The notes under the pieces are model-generated. The model saw only the letters and a program-made list of their open reading frames with translations, searched no databases and had not been told where the DNA came from. Position numbers and translations under genes: made by a program. Shown here in pieces: positions 1-5,850 of a stretch of DNA of 8,228 bases (positions within the stretch are counted from its first letter, which is position 1; every line of letters begins with the position of its first letter). Source of the stretch: Lachnoclostridium phytofermentans (GTDB taxonomy: Bacteria; Bacillota; Clostridia; Lachnospirales; Lachnospiraceae); the NCBI GenBank assembly GCA_003526525.1, contig DPVV01000265.1, forward strand, positions 1-8,228, written 5' to 3'.

Positions 1-366
1 GCTTATGATTTTTCAGAATATTTGCAACAACTTCGTAAAAATGTTTCAAAAGGAATTCTAGCTAGTATTGAAAGGGAGATTGAAGAAAATTATGCTGAGA
101 ATTTAAGTCTTAAATCTTTGAGTGAAAAATATTTCATTAATAGTGCTTACTTAGGCCAGGTATTCAAGAAACAATTTGGTCTGCCATTTAAGGATTACTT
201 GAATAATTATCGTATCGATCGAGCAGCTGAGTTATTGCTACGTTCGGACGAAAAGGTGTATATCGTAGCTGAATTGGTTGGTTATCATAACCTAGATTAC
301 TTCATCAATCGCTTTGTTTCCGTGAAGGGATGTACCCCGACAAGATTTCGAAATCAAAACAGATAG
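1..366 (+). CDS. AraC-family transcriptional regulator, C-terminal DNA-binding domain (5'-truncated by window)
   Basis: The reading frame is open from base 1 to the TAG at 364-366, giving 121 codons with no start; a TTG at 22 is internal, not a start. The visible part is an AraC/XylS DNA-binding domain with two helix-turn-helix units: the first around codons 35-62 (LSLKSLSEKYFINSAYLGQV, then FKKQFG), the second around codons 86-111, with the family signature VGYHNLDYFINRF and a CTPTRFR ending. AraC-type domains bind promoter DNA, usually as direct repeats. Its place directly upstream of a LipO/LplB/YtcP-type sugar transporter is typical of YesN response regulators, which pair with a YesM sensor kinase; the receiver domain and kinase would lie left of the window, so this is inference. 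A stand-alone AraC regulator is the alternative. It probably controls the promoter in the next gap. The family call is firm; the subtype is not. Confidence 0.9.
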   Translation, partial: AYDFSEYLQQLRKNVSKGILASIEREIEENYAENLSLKSLSEKYFINSAYLGQVFKKQFGLPFKDYLNNYRIDRAAELLLRSDEKVYIVAELVGYHNLDYFINRFVSVKGCTPTRFRNQNR

Positions 367-428
367 TGTGTAGGAATGTCTTTTATATTGTTTATTATGT
401 ATATATAAGCGGATAAGAGAAAGTTAAG

Positions 429-457
429 TTTATATATATAGTTCACATGGATATAAT
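429..457 (+). promoter_or_regulatory. candidate sigma-A promoter for the transporter operon
   Basis: A perfect TATAAT lies at 452-457. With a 17-bp spacer the -35 element is TTTATA at 429-434, which matches TTGACA at four of six positions. Transcription would begin near 464 and leave a leader of about 90 bases before the lipoprotein gene. The weak -35 fits a promoter needing an activator such as the AraC-type protein encoded just upstream, but I see no clear activator direct repeat. The region is very AT-rich, so chance matches are likely. No terminator hairpin is visible after the regulator gene, so read-through is also possible. Confidence 0.35.
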
Positions 458-539
458 CTATAGTTTGTATGGTTGTAGAAAATGCACAATATTGGTACGA
501 TTTAAGTAGTCACTTAGAGGTGATGAAACAATAAGAGCA

Positions 540-545
540 GGGAGG
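540..545 (+). promoter_or_regulatory. ribosome binding site of the sugar-binding lipoprotein gene
   Basis: GGGAGG ends 7 bases before the ATG at 553. This is a strong Shine-Dalgarno match with near-ideal spacing. It fixes the start, which is also supported by the signal peptide beginning immediately at that codon. Confidence 0.85.
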
Positions 546-552
546 ATAAGTT

Positions 553-2262
553 ATGAAAAAAAGATTTTTGTCACTGTTTTTAGTACTAATGCTAATTGCT
601 TCTTTAGCATCAGGCTGCAGTAAAAAGGTGGACGATACGAAAGATGTAGACAATTCTAAAGTTGAAGCAACAAAAAAACCAGAAGACACAAAAGCACCAG
701 AAAAGCCAGAAATGAAAGAATTCACTGCATTTTTCGCAGTACCTGGAACTGAAATCAACGATAATAATGTTGCAATGGAGAAACTAGCTGAGTTAACAGG
801 AGCTAAGTGTAAAGAAACTTGGTTAACTGGTCAGACAGCAGAAGAAGCAGTTGGTACATTAATTGCTGGTGGTGAATATCCAGATTTTATTTGTGGTTCC
901 ACAGGTCATGCTCAGTTACTAGAAGCAGGTGCCTATGTTGCAATTGATCAGTATTGGGATAACTATCCTAATGTTAAGAATTACTTATCAGAGGAAGAGT
1001 GGAATAAGGTTAGAGCAGAGGATGGGCATGTATATATAATTCCTCAATTTGGTATTATCAATGGAAAAGATACCGAATGTGTACATAATGACGAAGCATT
1101 TTGGATTCAAACAAGAGTATTAAAGTGGGCTAATTACCCTAAGATTACAACACTTGATCAGTACTTTGATTTAATTGAACGATATCTTGCAGCGAATCCT
1201 ACTATGCCAGATGGAACTGCAAATATCGGATATGAAATATTAAGTGATGACTGGAGATATTTCTGTTTGGAGAACGCACCATTTTTCTTAGATGGTTATC
1301 CAAATGATGGTTGTTGTATTGTTGATCCAGTAACTTTAGAGGTTTCTGATTATAATACAACAGAAACTGCAAAGAAGTACTTTGCAAAGCTTAATGAAGA
1401 ATTTCAAAAGGGAGTTATCGATCCTGAGACATTTACGATGTCTTATGACCAATATATAGCAAAGCTTTCTTCTGGTCGTGTACTTGGTATGGTTGATCAA
1501 CATTGGAACTTCCAGCAAGCAGAAGAAGCAATCAAGACACAGGGCTTAGATGATTGTACTTATGTACCTCTAGGAATTGTTATGAATGAAGGAACAAAAG
1601 AACGCTACCATTCCGCAAGTGCTCTTGACGTATCAAACGGTTTAGGAATCACAGTAAGCTGTAAAGATGTAGAAGGTGCAATGAAGTTTATCAATGATTT
1701 GTTATCACAAGAAGCATTAACACTTCGCTTCTGGGGTATTGAAGGTCAAGATTATATGGCTGGTGACGGTGGGGTTTTCTATCGTACAGACGAACAACGT
1801 AATAATGCCGTAAGTCAGGATTATCAGGTTGCTAATTTATGTAAATACTCTTATTTCCCACAATTAGAAGGTATGAATCCTGATGGAATTAATGCATGGG
1901 AGCCAGGCAGTCAGCCAGGAGAGTTCTTTGATGCTCTTAAGCCAGAGGTTCAGGAATGCTTAAAGGCATATGGTGCAGAAACCTATGTTCAGTTGTTAAA
2001 TCCAGCAGGAGAAAATTCACCTTGGTTCCCAATGTGGTCTTATTCCAATACATTTACCTCAGATACAGATCATGGAATGGCAAAGGTAAATATGGATGAA
2101 ATTAAACACGAGTATTTACCTAAGGCTGTTATGGCGAAAGACTTTGAAACTGCTTGGCAGGATTACATGAAAGTTTACAGCGATAGAGTAAATATTGATG
2201 CTTACTTAAAAGCTATAAAAACTGAAGTTGAAAGAAGAATAGCTGTTGCAGAAGGCAAATAA
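553..2262 (+). CDS. ABC transporter extracellular sugar-binding lipoprotein (LipO-like, CUT1 family)
   Basis: This 569-residue protein should be the ligand-capturing component of a carbohydrate importer, anchored on the outer face of the membrane. Residues 1-22 form a lipoprotein signal peptide: MKKR, a hydrophobic stretch, then the lipobox ASGC with the lipidated Cys at position 22. Residues 23 to about 55 are a Lys/Glu/Asp/Pro-rich linker (for example TKKPEDTKAPEKPEMKEF), probably a flexible tether through the cell wall. The remainder resembles the large (about 500-570 residue) solute-binding proteins that accompany LplB/YtcP permeases, with many Trp and Tyr residues suited to stacking on sugars. 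It is the first gene after the regulator and is followed by a terminator-like hairpin and then the two permeases. Given the Rex-type hydrolase downstream, xylo-oligosaccharides are the likely ligand, but that is inference from context; the sequence alone does not fix the ligand. Confidence 0.92.
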   Translation: MKKRFLSLFLVLMLIASLASGCSKKVDDTKDVDNSKVEATKKPEDTKAPEKPEMKEFTAFFAVPGTEINDNNVAMEKLAELTGAKCKETWLTGQTAEEAVGTLIAGGEYPDFICGSTGHAQLLEAGAYVAIDQYWDNYPNVKNYLSEEEWNKVRAEDGHVYIIPQFGIINGKDTECVHNDEAFWIQTRVLKWANYPKITTLDQYFDLIERYLAANPTMPDGTANIGYEILSDDWRYFCLENAPFFLDGYPNDGCCIVDPVTLEVSDYNTTETAKKYFAKLNEEFQKGVIDPETFTMSYDQYIAKLSSGRVLGMVDQHWNFQQAEEAIKTQGLDDCTYVPLGIVMNEGTKERYHSASALDVSNGLGITVSCKDVEGAMKFINDLLSQEALTLRFWGIEGQDYMAGDGGVFYRTDEQRNNAVSQDYQVANLCKYSYFPQLEGMNPDGINAWEPGSQPGEFFDALKPEVQECLKAYGAETYVQLLNPAGENSPWFPMWSYSNTFTSDTDHGMAKVNMDEIKHEYLPKAVMAKDFETAWQDYMKVYSDRVNIDAYLKAIKTEVERRIAVAEGK

Positions 2263-2302
2263 TATGGGTGTGGCAGCTTGCTGACTTACCTTGTATTATT
2301 GG

Positions 2303-2351
2303 AAAGAGGGCGGTTTTATGCACAAGTTTGGGGGCAACCGTCCTCTTTTTT
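2303..2351 (+). terminator. intrinsic-terminator-like hairpin between binding-protein and permease genes
   Basis: The left arm 2303-2315 (AAAGAGGGCGGTT) pairs with the right arm 2336-2348 (AACCGTCCTCTTT). This gives 13 pairs including one G-U (2310 with 2341), a 20-base loop, and a T run at 2346-2351. It lies 40 bases after the lipoprotein stop and before the two permease genes of the same transporter. It is therefore probably a partial terminator or 3'-end stabiliser that makes more binding protein than permease. Confidence 0.75.
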
Positions 2352-2428
2352 ATCAAAGTTTCTATAGTATTCGAAAATTTATGAAAACTATTGTAAACAG
2401 AGAGTGATCATCGATATTGCATCATAAT

Positions 2429-2435
2429 GGGAGTG
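2429..2435 (+). promoter_or_regulatory. ribosome binding site that decides the first permease start
   Basis: GGGAGTG lies 6 bases before the ATG at 2442. The in-frame ATG at 2427 lies before this site and has no Shine-Dalgarno sequence at usable spacing, so 2442 is preferred. Confidence 0.75.
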
Positions 2436-2441
2436 AACAAA

Positions 2442-3401
2442 ATGGAAGTAGCGAAAAAGAGTAAACAAAAAGTCATCAAAGACAAGGGCCCTAAAATATC
2501 CTGGAGAGAGATTAGAAAGCAGAAGGAACTGATTCTTTTATCAATTCCATTTATAATCTATGCGCTAATCTTTTACTATGCACCTCTTGGCGGTTGGATC
2601 ATGGCTTTTCAAAATTATAAGCCAAAGGGAGGGTTATTACACTCTCAGTTTGTAGGATTAGCAAAATTTAAAACACTTTTTTCAAATGATGTGTTTATTC
2701 GGGTAATTCGCAATACGTTATGTATGGGGATTATCAATCTAGTATTAAGTTTTGTATTTTCTATTGGTCTTGCGATCCTACTAAATGAAGTTCGAAATAA
2801 AAGGGGAAAGAAGTTTGTACAGACGGTCTCCTATCTACCTCATTTTTTATCTTGGATTATCGTAACTGGAATTGTAATGGATGTATTATCTTTAGAAACT
2901 GGTATTATAAATCAAGCTTTAGTAGCACTACATATTATAAATAAGCCGATCAATTGGCTTGCTTATCCAAAATTCTTTTGGCTTATTGTTGGTTTTGCGA
3001 ATGTATGGAAGGAAACAGGATGGGGCTCAATTATTTATTTAGCCTCGATTACTTCAATAAATCCTGACCTCTATGAGGCGGCATCCATTGATGGTGCTGG
3101 CAGATTGCAAAAGATTTTTCATATCACTTTACCAGGTATTAAGCCTACGATTTTTATCTTATTATTAATCAATGTTGGAAATGTTCTAAATGCAGGATTT
3201 GAAGTTCAATATTTATTAGGGAATGGCCTTGTTCAAAGCGTATCCCAAACAATTGATATCTATGTTTTAAAATACGGTATCAGTATGGGTGATTATTCTA
3301 TTGGTACTGCAGCAGGTATATTCAAGAGCTTAGTAAGTATTATTATCATCTTTTTAGCGAATAAGGCAGCGAAAATAGCGGGTGAAGAACGATTATTCTA
3401 G
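2442..3401 (+). CDS. CUT1 sugar ABC transporter permease, LplB-type
   Basis: This 319-residue integral membrane protein (from the ATG at 2442; 324 residues if the poorly supported ATG at 2427 is used) is one half of the transmembrane channel of a sugar importer. The N-terminus is basic (MEVAKKSKQKVIKDK), followed by a first membrane segment around ELILLSIPFIIYALIFYYAP. The binding-protein-dependent transport (MetI-like) domain follows with several hydrophobic segments. The cytoplasmic EAA loop that contacts the ATPase is clear at residues 212-220 (EAASIDGAG), continuing to ITLPGIKP. The C-terminus ends GEERLF. Length and motifs are typical of the LplB family that pairs with a YtcP/LplC partner, which is the next gene. 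No ATPase gene is present in the window; such importers in Firmicutes commonly share an MsmX-type ATPase encoded elsewhere. The substrate is inferred from the downstream Rex-type hydrolase. Confidence 0.95.
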   Translation: MEVAKKSKQKVIKDKGPKISWREIRKQKELILLSIPFIIYALIFYYAPLGGWIMAFQNYKPKGGLLHSQFVGLAKFKTLFSNDVFIRVIRNTLCMGIINLVLSFVFSIGLAILLNEVRNKRGKKFVQTVSYLPHFLSWIIVTGIVMDVLSLETGIINQALVALHIINKPINWLAYPKFFWLIVGFANVWKETGWGSIIYLASITSINPDLYEAASIDGAGRLQKIFHITLPGIKPTIFILLLINVGNVLNAGFEVQYLLGNGLVQSVSQTIDIYVLKYGISMGDYSIGTAAGIFKSLVSIIIIFLANKAAKIAGEERLF

Positions 3402-3445
3402 CAGGTATTTCGGCGATAAAAATATTCACACGGTAATTGATTTGC

Positions 3446-3467
3446 ATTGTCTTGCAAGTAAGACAAT
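3446..3467 (+). other. perfect 8-bp hairpin in the permease-permease gap
   Basis: ATTGTCTT at 3446-3453 is the exact reverse complement of AAGACAAT at 3460-3467, with a 6-base loop GCAAGT. No T run follows, so it is not a standard terminator. It may stabilise or mark a processing site in the polycistronic mRNA, or be chance. Confidence 0.55.
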
Positions 3468-3482
3468 AAGTAGCGCAGAAAT

Positions 3483-3487
3483 GAGGG
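3483..3487 (+). promoter_or_regulatory. ribosome binding site that decides the second permease start
   Basis: GAGGG lies 5 bases before the ATG at 3493. The alternative ATG at 3481 overlaps this site and has only an uninformative GCAGAA upstream. The longer open frame starting with GTG at 3382 would overlap the previous gene and adds a non-homologous-looking tail. Confidence 0.75.
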
Positions 3488-3492
3488 TAAAG

Positions 3493-4398
3493 ATGAAAAA
3501 ATTTGTTAGGACTAGAAAAAAGAAAAGTAGTGTGGGTGATAAAGTTTTTACAATAGTAAATACAATGATACTAACGATATTTGTAATAATAACTTTATAC
3601 CCTATTCTAAATACATTAGCAATTTCTTTTAATGATGGAACTGATGCTTTAAGAGGTGGTATCTATCTATGGCCACGGGTATTTACTTGGAAAAATTATC
3701 AGACCATAATACATAAGCAAAATCTCTTAACTGCAACAGAAATTTCAATTTTAAGGACTGTAATAGCGACGGTAACTCAATTATTTGTGACCGCACTATT
3801 AGCATATGTTTTAAGTCGTAAAAATTTTATATTCCGAAAACAAATATCTCTATTATATGTTTTAACAATGTATGTAAATGGAGGACTGATTCCGACCTTT
3901 TTGCTCTATAAGGGGTTAGGGCTAACGAACAGTTTCTGGGTTTATATTATTCCAGGTATGGTTAGTGCCTTCAATATGCTAGTAATACGTACTTACATGG
4001 CCGGATTACCAGACAGTTTACAGGAATCTGCGGAAATTGATGGAGCCGGGCACTTTACGATCTTTCTAAGAATTATCGTGCCTTTATGTAAACCTGTATT
4101 TGCAACTATTGCATTATTTATCGCGGTTTATCAATGGAACTCTTGGTTTGATACGATGTTATATAACCGAATGAGAGGTGAATACACCACACTTCAATAT
4201 GAATTAATGAAGCTATTATCTGCGGTTACAAACAATAGTTCCAATGCAGAGACCATGAAAAATGCTGGAAATCAAGTAACTCCAGCCTCGATACGAGCAG
4301 CAGCAACGATCATAACATCACTACCAATTGTCTGTCTATATCCATTTCTTCAAAGATACTTTGTAACAGGATTGACCATTGGTGGGGTGAAGGAGTAG
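3493..4398 (+). CDS. CUT1 sugar ABC transporter permease, YtcP/LplC-type
   Basis: This 301-residue membrane protein is the partner of the LplB-type permease just upstream. From the chosen start the N-terminus is strongly basic (MKKFVRTRKKK), followed by the first membrane helix around VFTIVNTMILTIFVIITLYP and the LNTLAISFND segment typical of this subfamily. A MetI-like permease domain follows. The EAA-type ATPase contact loop is at residues 178-186 (ESAEIDGAG) with IIVPLCKP after it; Ser replaces the first Ala of the motif, which is common in this subfamily. The C-terminus (FLQRYFVTGLTIGGVKE) is the usual CUT1 ending, where the channel gate and membrane exit lie. Length fits the family (about 290-300 residues). 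The gap to the upstream gene is 91 bases and holds a hairpin, so the two are probably cotranscribed but not translationally coupled. Confidence 0.95.
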   Translation: MKKFVRTRKKKSSVGDKVFTIVNTMILTIFVIITLYPILNTLAISFNDGTDALRGGIYLWPRVFTWKNYQTIIHKQNLLTATEISILRTVIATVTQLFVTALLAYVLSRKNFIFRKQISLLYVLTMYVNGGLIPTFLLYKGLGLTNSFWVYIIPGMVSAFNMLVIRTYMAGLPDSLQESAEIDGAGHFTIFLRIIVPLCKPVFATIALFIAVYQWNSWFDTMLYNRMRGEYTTLQYELMKLLSAVTNNSSNAETMKNAGNQVTPASIRAAATIITSLPIVCLYPFLQRYFVTGLTIGGVKE

Positions 4399-4420
4399 TT
4401 TAAGCTATGAGTTTATGCGT

Positions 4421-4454
4421 AGGTAGCAAGGCTTGGAATAAGCAGGCCTTACCT
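4421..4454 (+). other. bulged hairpin between the second permease and the GH8 gene
   Basis: AGGT (4421-4424) and AAGGC (4428-4432), separated by a 3-base bulge AGC, pair with GCCTT (4446-4450) and ACCT (4451-4454), around a 13-base loop. No T run follows. It could stabilise mRNA or be a processing site, and it is weaker than the other intercistronic hairpins. I see no convincing promoter in the rest of the 4399-4529 gap. Confidence 0.4.
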
Positions 4455-4520
4455 CAGTTCGCAAGGTTTAAAAATTAAAAAGATAAAATCATATTAGAAA
4501 TGCTAATCTTTGGGTGAGAT

Positions 4521-4525
4521 GGAGG
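4521..4525 (+). promoter_or_regulatory. ribosome binding site of the GH8 gene
   Basis: GGAGG lies 4 bases before the ATG at 4530 and 7 bases before the adjacent ATG at 4533. The second spacing is closer to ideal, so translation may begin at either of the two consecutive Met codons; the difference is one residue. Confidence 0.8.
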
Positions 4526-4529
4526 AGAC

Positions 4530-5678
4530 ATGATGGAGGGTACAATTAAGAGTGGATATTACCGAAATAAGTTTACCGAATTAGGCTATAAAGAAGAGGA
4601 TGTAAACAAGAAAATTGAAGATAGTTTTCAAACCTTGTTCTATGGTTTACCAGAAGAACGAATATATTTTCCTGTGGGGGAGGATTTAGGATATATTGTG
4701 GATACCGGAAATCATGACGTTCGAACCGAGGGAATGTCTTACGGTATGATGATGTGTGTGCAATTAGATAAAAAAGAGGAATTTGATCGCTTATGGAATT
4801 GGGCCAAGACTTATATGTTTATGGATTCTGGTGTTAACAAAGGTTATTTTGCTTGGTCTTGTAAAACAGATGGAACGAAAAATTCCTACGGACCAGCGCC
4901 AGATGGGGAGGAGTATTTTGCATTAGCATTGTTTTTTGCATCCAACCGATGGGGCGATGGGAAAGGGATTTTCGAATATAGTAAACAAGCAAGAGAACTT
5001 CTTCATGAATGTATCCATAAAGGAGAAGGGGACGGAATCGGAGAACCTATGTGGGAGCCATCGAACTACCTGATAAAATTCATACCTAATTGTAATTTTA
5101 CAGATCCATCGTATCATTTACCACACTTTTACGAGTTATTTGCACTTTGGGCGTATGAAGAAGATAGGGAATTCTTTAAAAAAGCAGCGGATGCGAGTCG
5201 TTCCTTCCTAAAACTTGCATGTCATGAAAAAACTGGACTCTGTTCAGAATACGCAGAATATGATGGAACTGTTCATAGTGGAGATCAAGAAATATTTGGC
5301 CGTCATGATTGGTATTACAGCGATGCTTATCGAACCATTGCAAACATTGGTCTTGATTATCTTTGGTTTGCAGCTGATGAATGGCAAGTGACATGCGCTA
5401 ATAATTTACAGCAATTCTTTTGTGAAACAGTGAAACATCATGCAAGTGGTATTTATCAAGTGGATGGAACGATAATTATGGGCGAAGCATTACACCCTGT
5501 TGCAATGATTGCTACCAATGCGCAGGCGTCCTTAGCGGCAAATGGTCCTTATGCGAACGAATGTGTCGATAAGTTTTATCATACTGAATTAAGGGCTGGA
5601 GATAGAAGATATTACGACAATTGCTTATATATGTTTGCGCTCTTAGCCTTAAGTGGAAACTATCGTATTTGGATGTAG
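4530..5678 (+). CDS. reducing-end xylose-releasing exo-oligoxylanase (Rex), glycoside hydrolase family 8, cytoplasmic
   Basis: This 382-residue enzyme should remove xylose from the reducing end of xylotriose and longer xylo-oligosaccharides by an inverting mechanism (EC 3.2.1.156 in the characterised family member from Bacillus halodurans). It aligns by eye over its whole length with that Rex (about 388 residues). The general acid is expected at Glu67 in DVRTEGMSYGMMM and the general base at Asp265 in YSDAYR. Tyr195 in DPSYHLPHF matches the tyrosine that helps place the catalytic water, and Asp125 lies in GPAPDGEEYF. The Leu-His-Pro loop that in Rex blocks the site beyond +1 and enforces reducing-end action is present at 321-323 (LHPVAMIATN). 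This separates it from GH8 endoglucanases, chitosanases and endoxylanases. There is no signal peptide, so it acts on imported oligosaccharides. It follows the sugar permeases and likely shares their transcript. The product call rests on remembered family sequence and is not an alignment score. Confidence 0.94.
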   Translation: MMEGTIKSGYYRNKFTELGYKEEDVNKKIEDSFQTLFYGLPEERIYFPVGEDLGYIVDTGNHDVRTEGMSYGMMMCVQLDKKEEFDRLWNWAKTYMFMDSGVNKGYFAWSCKTDGTKNSYGPAPDGEEYFALALFFASNRWGDGKGIFEYSKQARELLHECIHKGEGDGIGEPMWEPSNYLIKFIPNCNFTDPSYHLPHFYELFALWAYEEDREFFKKAADASRSFLKLACHEKTGLCSEYAEYDGTVHSGDQEIFGRHDWYYSDAYRTIANIGLDYLWFAADEWQVTCANNLQQFFCETVKHHASGIYQVDGTIIMGEALHPVAMIATNAQASLAANGPYANECVDKFYHTELRAGDRRYYDNCLYMFALLALSGNYRIWM

Positions 5679-5698
5679 ATAAATATTATTAAAATTGT

Positions 5699-5769
5699 AG
5701 GATATAAATTGAATAATGGAATGAGAATATATTAATTAAATAGCAGGGTATAAATTAAATAGTGGAATG
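5699..5769 (+). repeat. imperfect 25-bp direct repeat, two copies
   Basis: Copy one is 5699-5723 and copy two is 5745-5769, with a 46-base period and 22 of 25 identical positions. The shared core includes TATAAATT and ends TGGAATG. The differences are A/G, G/A and A/G at repeat positions 4, 13 and 18. The 10-mer AATTAAATAG also occurs at 5734-5743, in the spacer, and again inside copy two at 5753-5762. It lies between the GH8 stop and the chemoreceptor gene and may be a local duplication or a pair of protein-binding sites. Confidence 0.6.
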
Positions 5770-5787
5770 TAAATCAAAGCTTCGGTA

Positions 5788-5797
5788 GTGAATTCAC
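5788..5797 (+). promoter_or_regulatory. 10-bp palindrome upstream of the chemoreceptor gene
   Basis: GTGAATTCAC is a perfect palindrome 54 bases before the chemoreceptor start. It could be a small operator. The arms do not extend further, so chance is a real possibility. I found no convincing -35/-10 pair nearby and no clear motility-sigma promoter, although a TAAAAT lies at 5813-5818. Confidence 0.25.
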
Positions 5798-5841
5798 AGG
5801 TTTCTTTTGCAATAAAATAGTGCCATAAGGGAGCATGCATA

Positions 5842-5847
5842 GAGGTG
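5842..5847 (+). promoter_or_regulatory. ribosome binding site of the chemoreceptor gene
   Basis: GAGGTG matches the anti-Shine-Dalgarno sequence. Its GAGG part ends 5 bases before the ATG at 5851 and 11 before the in-frame ATG at 5857. A GTG at 5845 is in frame but lies within the site itself, so it is unlikely to be the start. Confidence 0.7.
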
Positions 5848-5850
5848 GAG

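Noticed and set aside
400..438. Inverted repeat TATATATAA / TTATATATA in the regulator-lipoprotein gap.
   Set aside because: It is a simple AT alternation, expected by chance in this composition; no GC pairs support a real stem.
516..534. AGAGGTGATG followed by AAACAATAA, looking like a ribosome binding site with a three-codon leader peptide.
   Set aside because: The start codon overlaps the Shine-Dalgarno match, so spacing is impossible, and the peptide is too short to mean anything.
510..758. Minus-strand open frame of 82 codons opposite the lipoprotein start.
   Set aside because: It is antisense to a clear signal peptide and linker coding region, is low-complexity (Ser/Phe-rich from the Lys/Glu-rich opposite strand), and resembles no family.
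2392..2405. TGTAAACAGAGAGT resembling a catabolite-responsive (cre) site.
   Set aside because: The central CG required in cre sites is absent and the right half does not match.
3382..3492. Extended second-permease frame beginning at a GTG inside the previous gene.
   Set aside because: The extra 37 residues do not look like a permease N-terminus, the GTG has no ribosome binding site, and the ATG at 3493 has a good one and yields the family-typical length.
4484..4489. TAAAAT as a possible -10 box for a separate GH8 promoter.
   Set aside because: There is no acceptable -35 element at 16-18 bases upstream.
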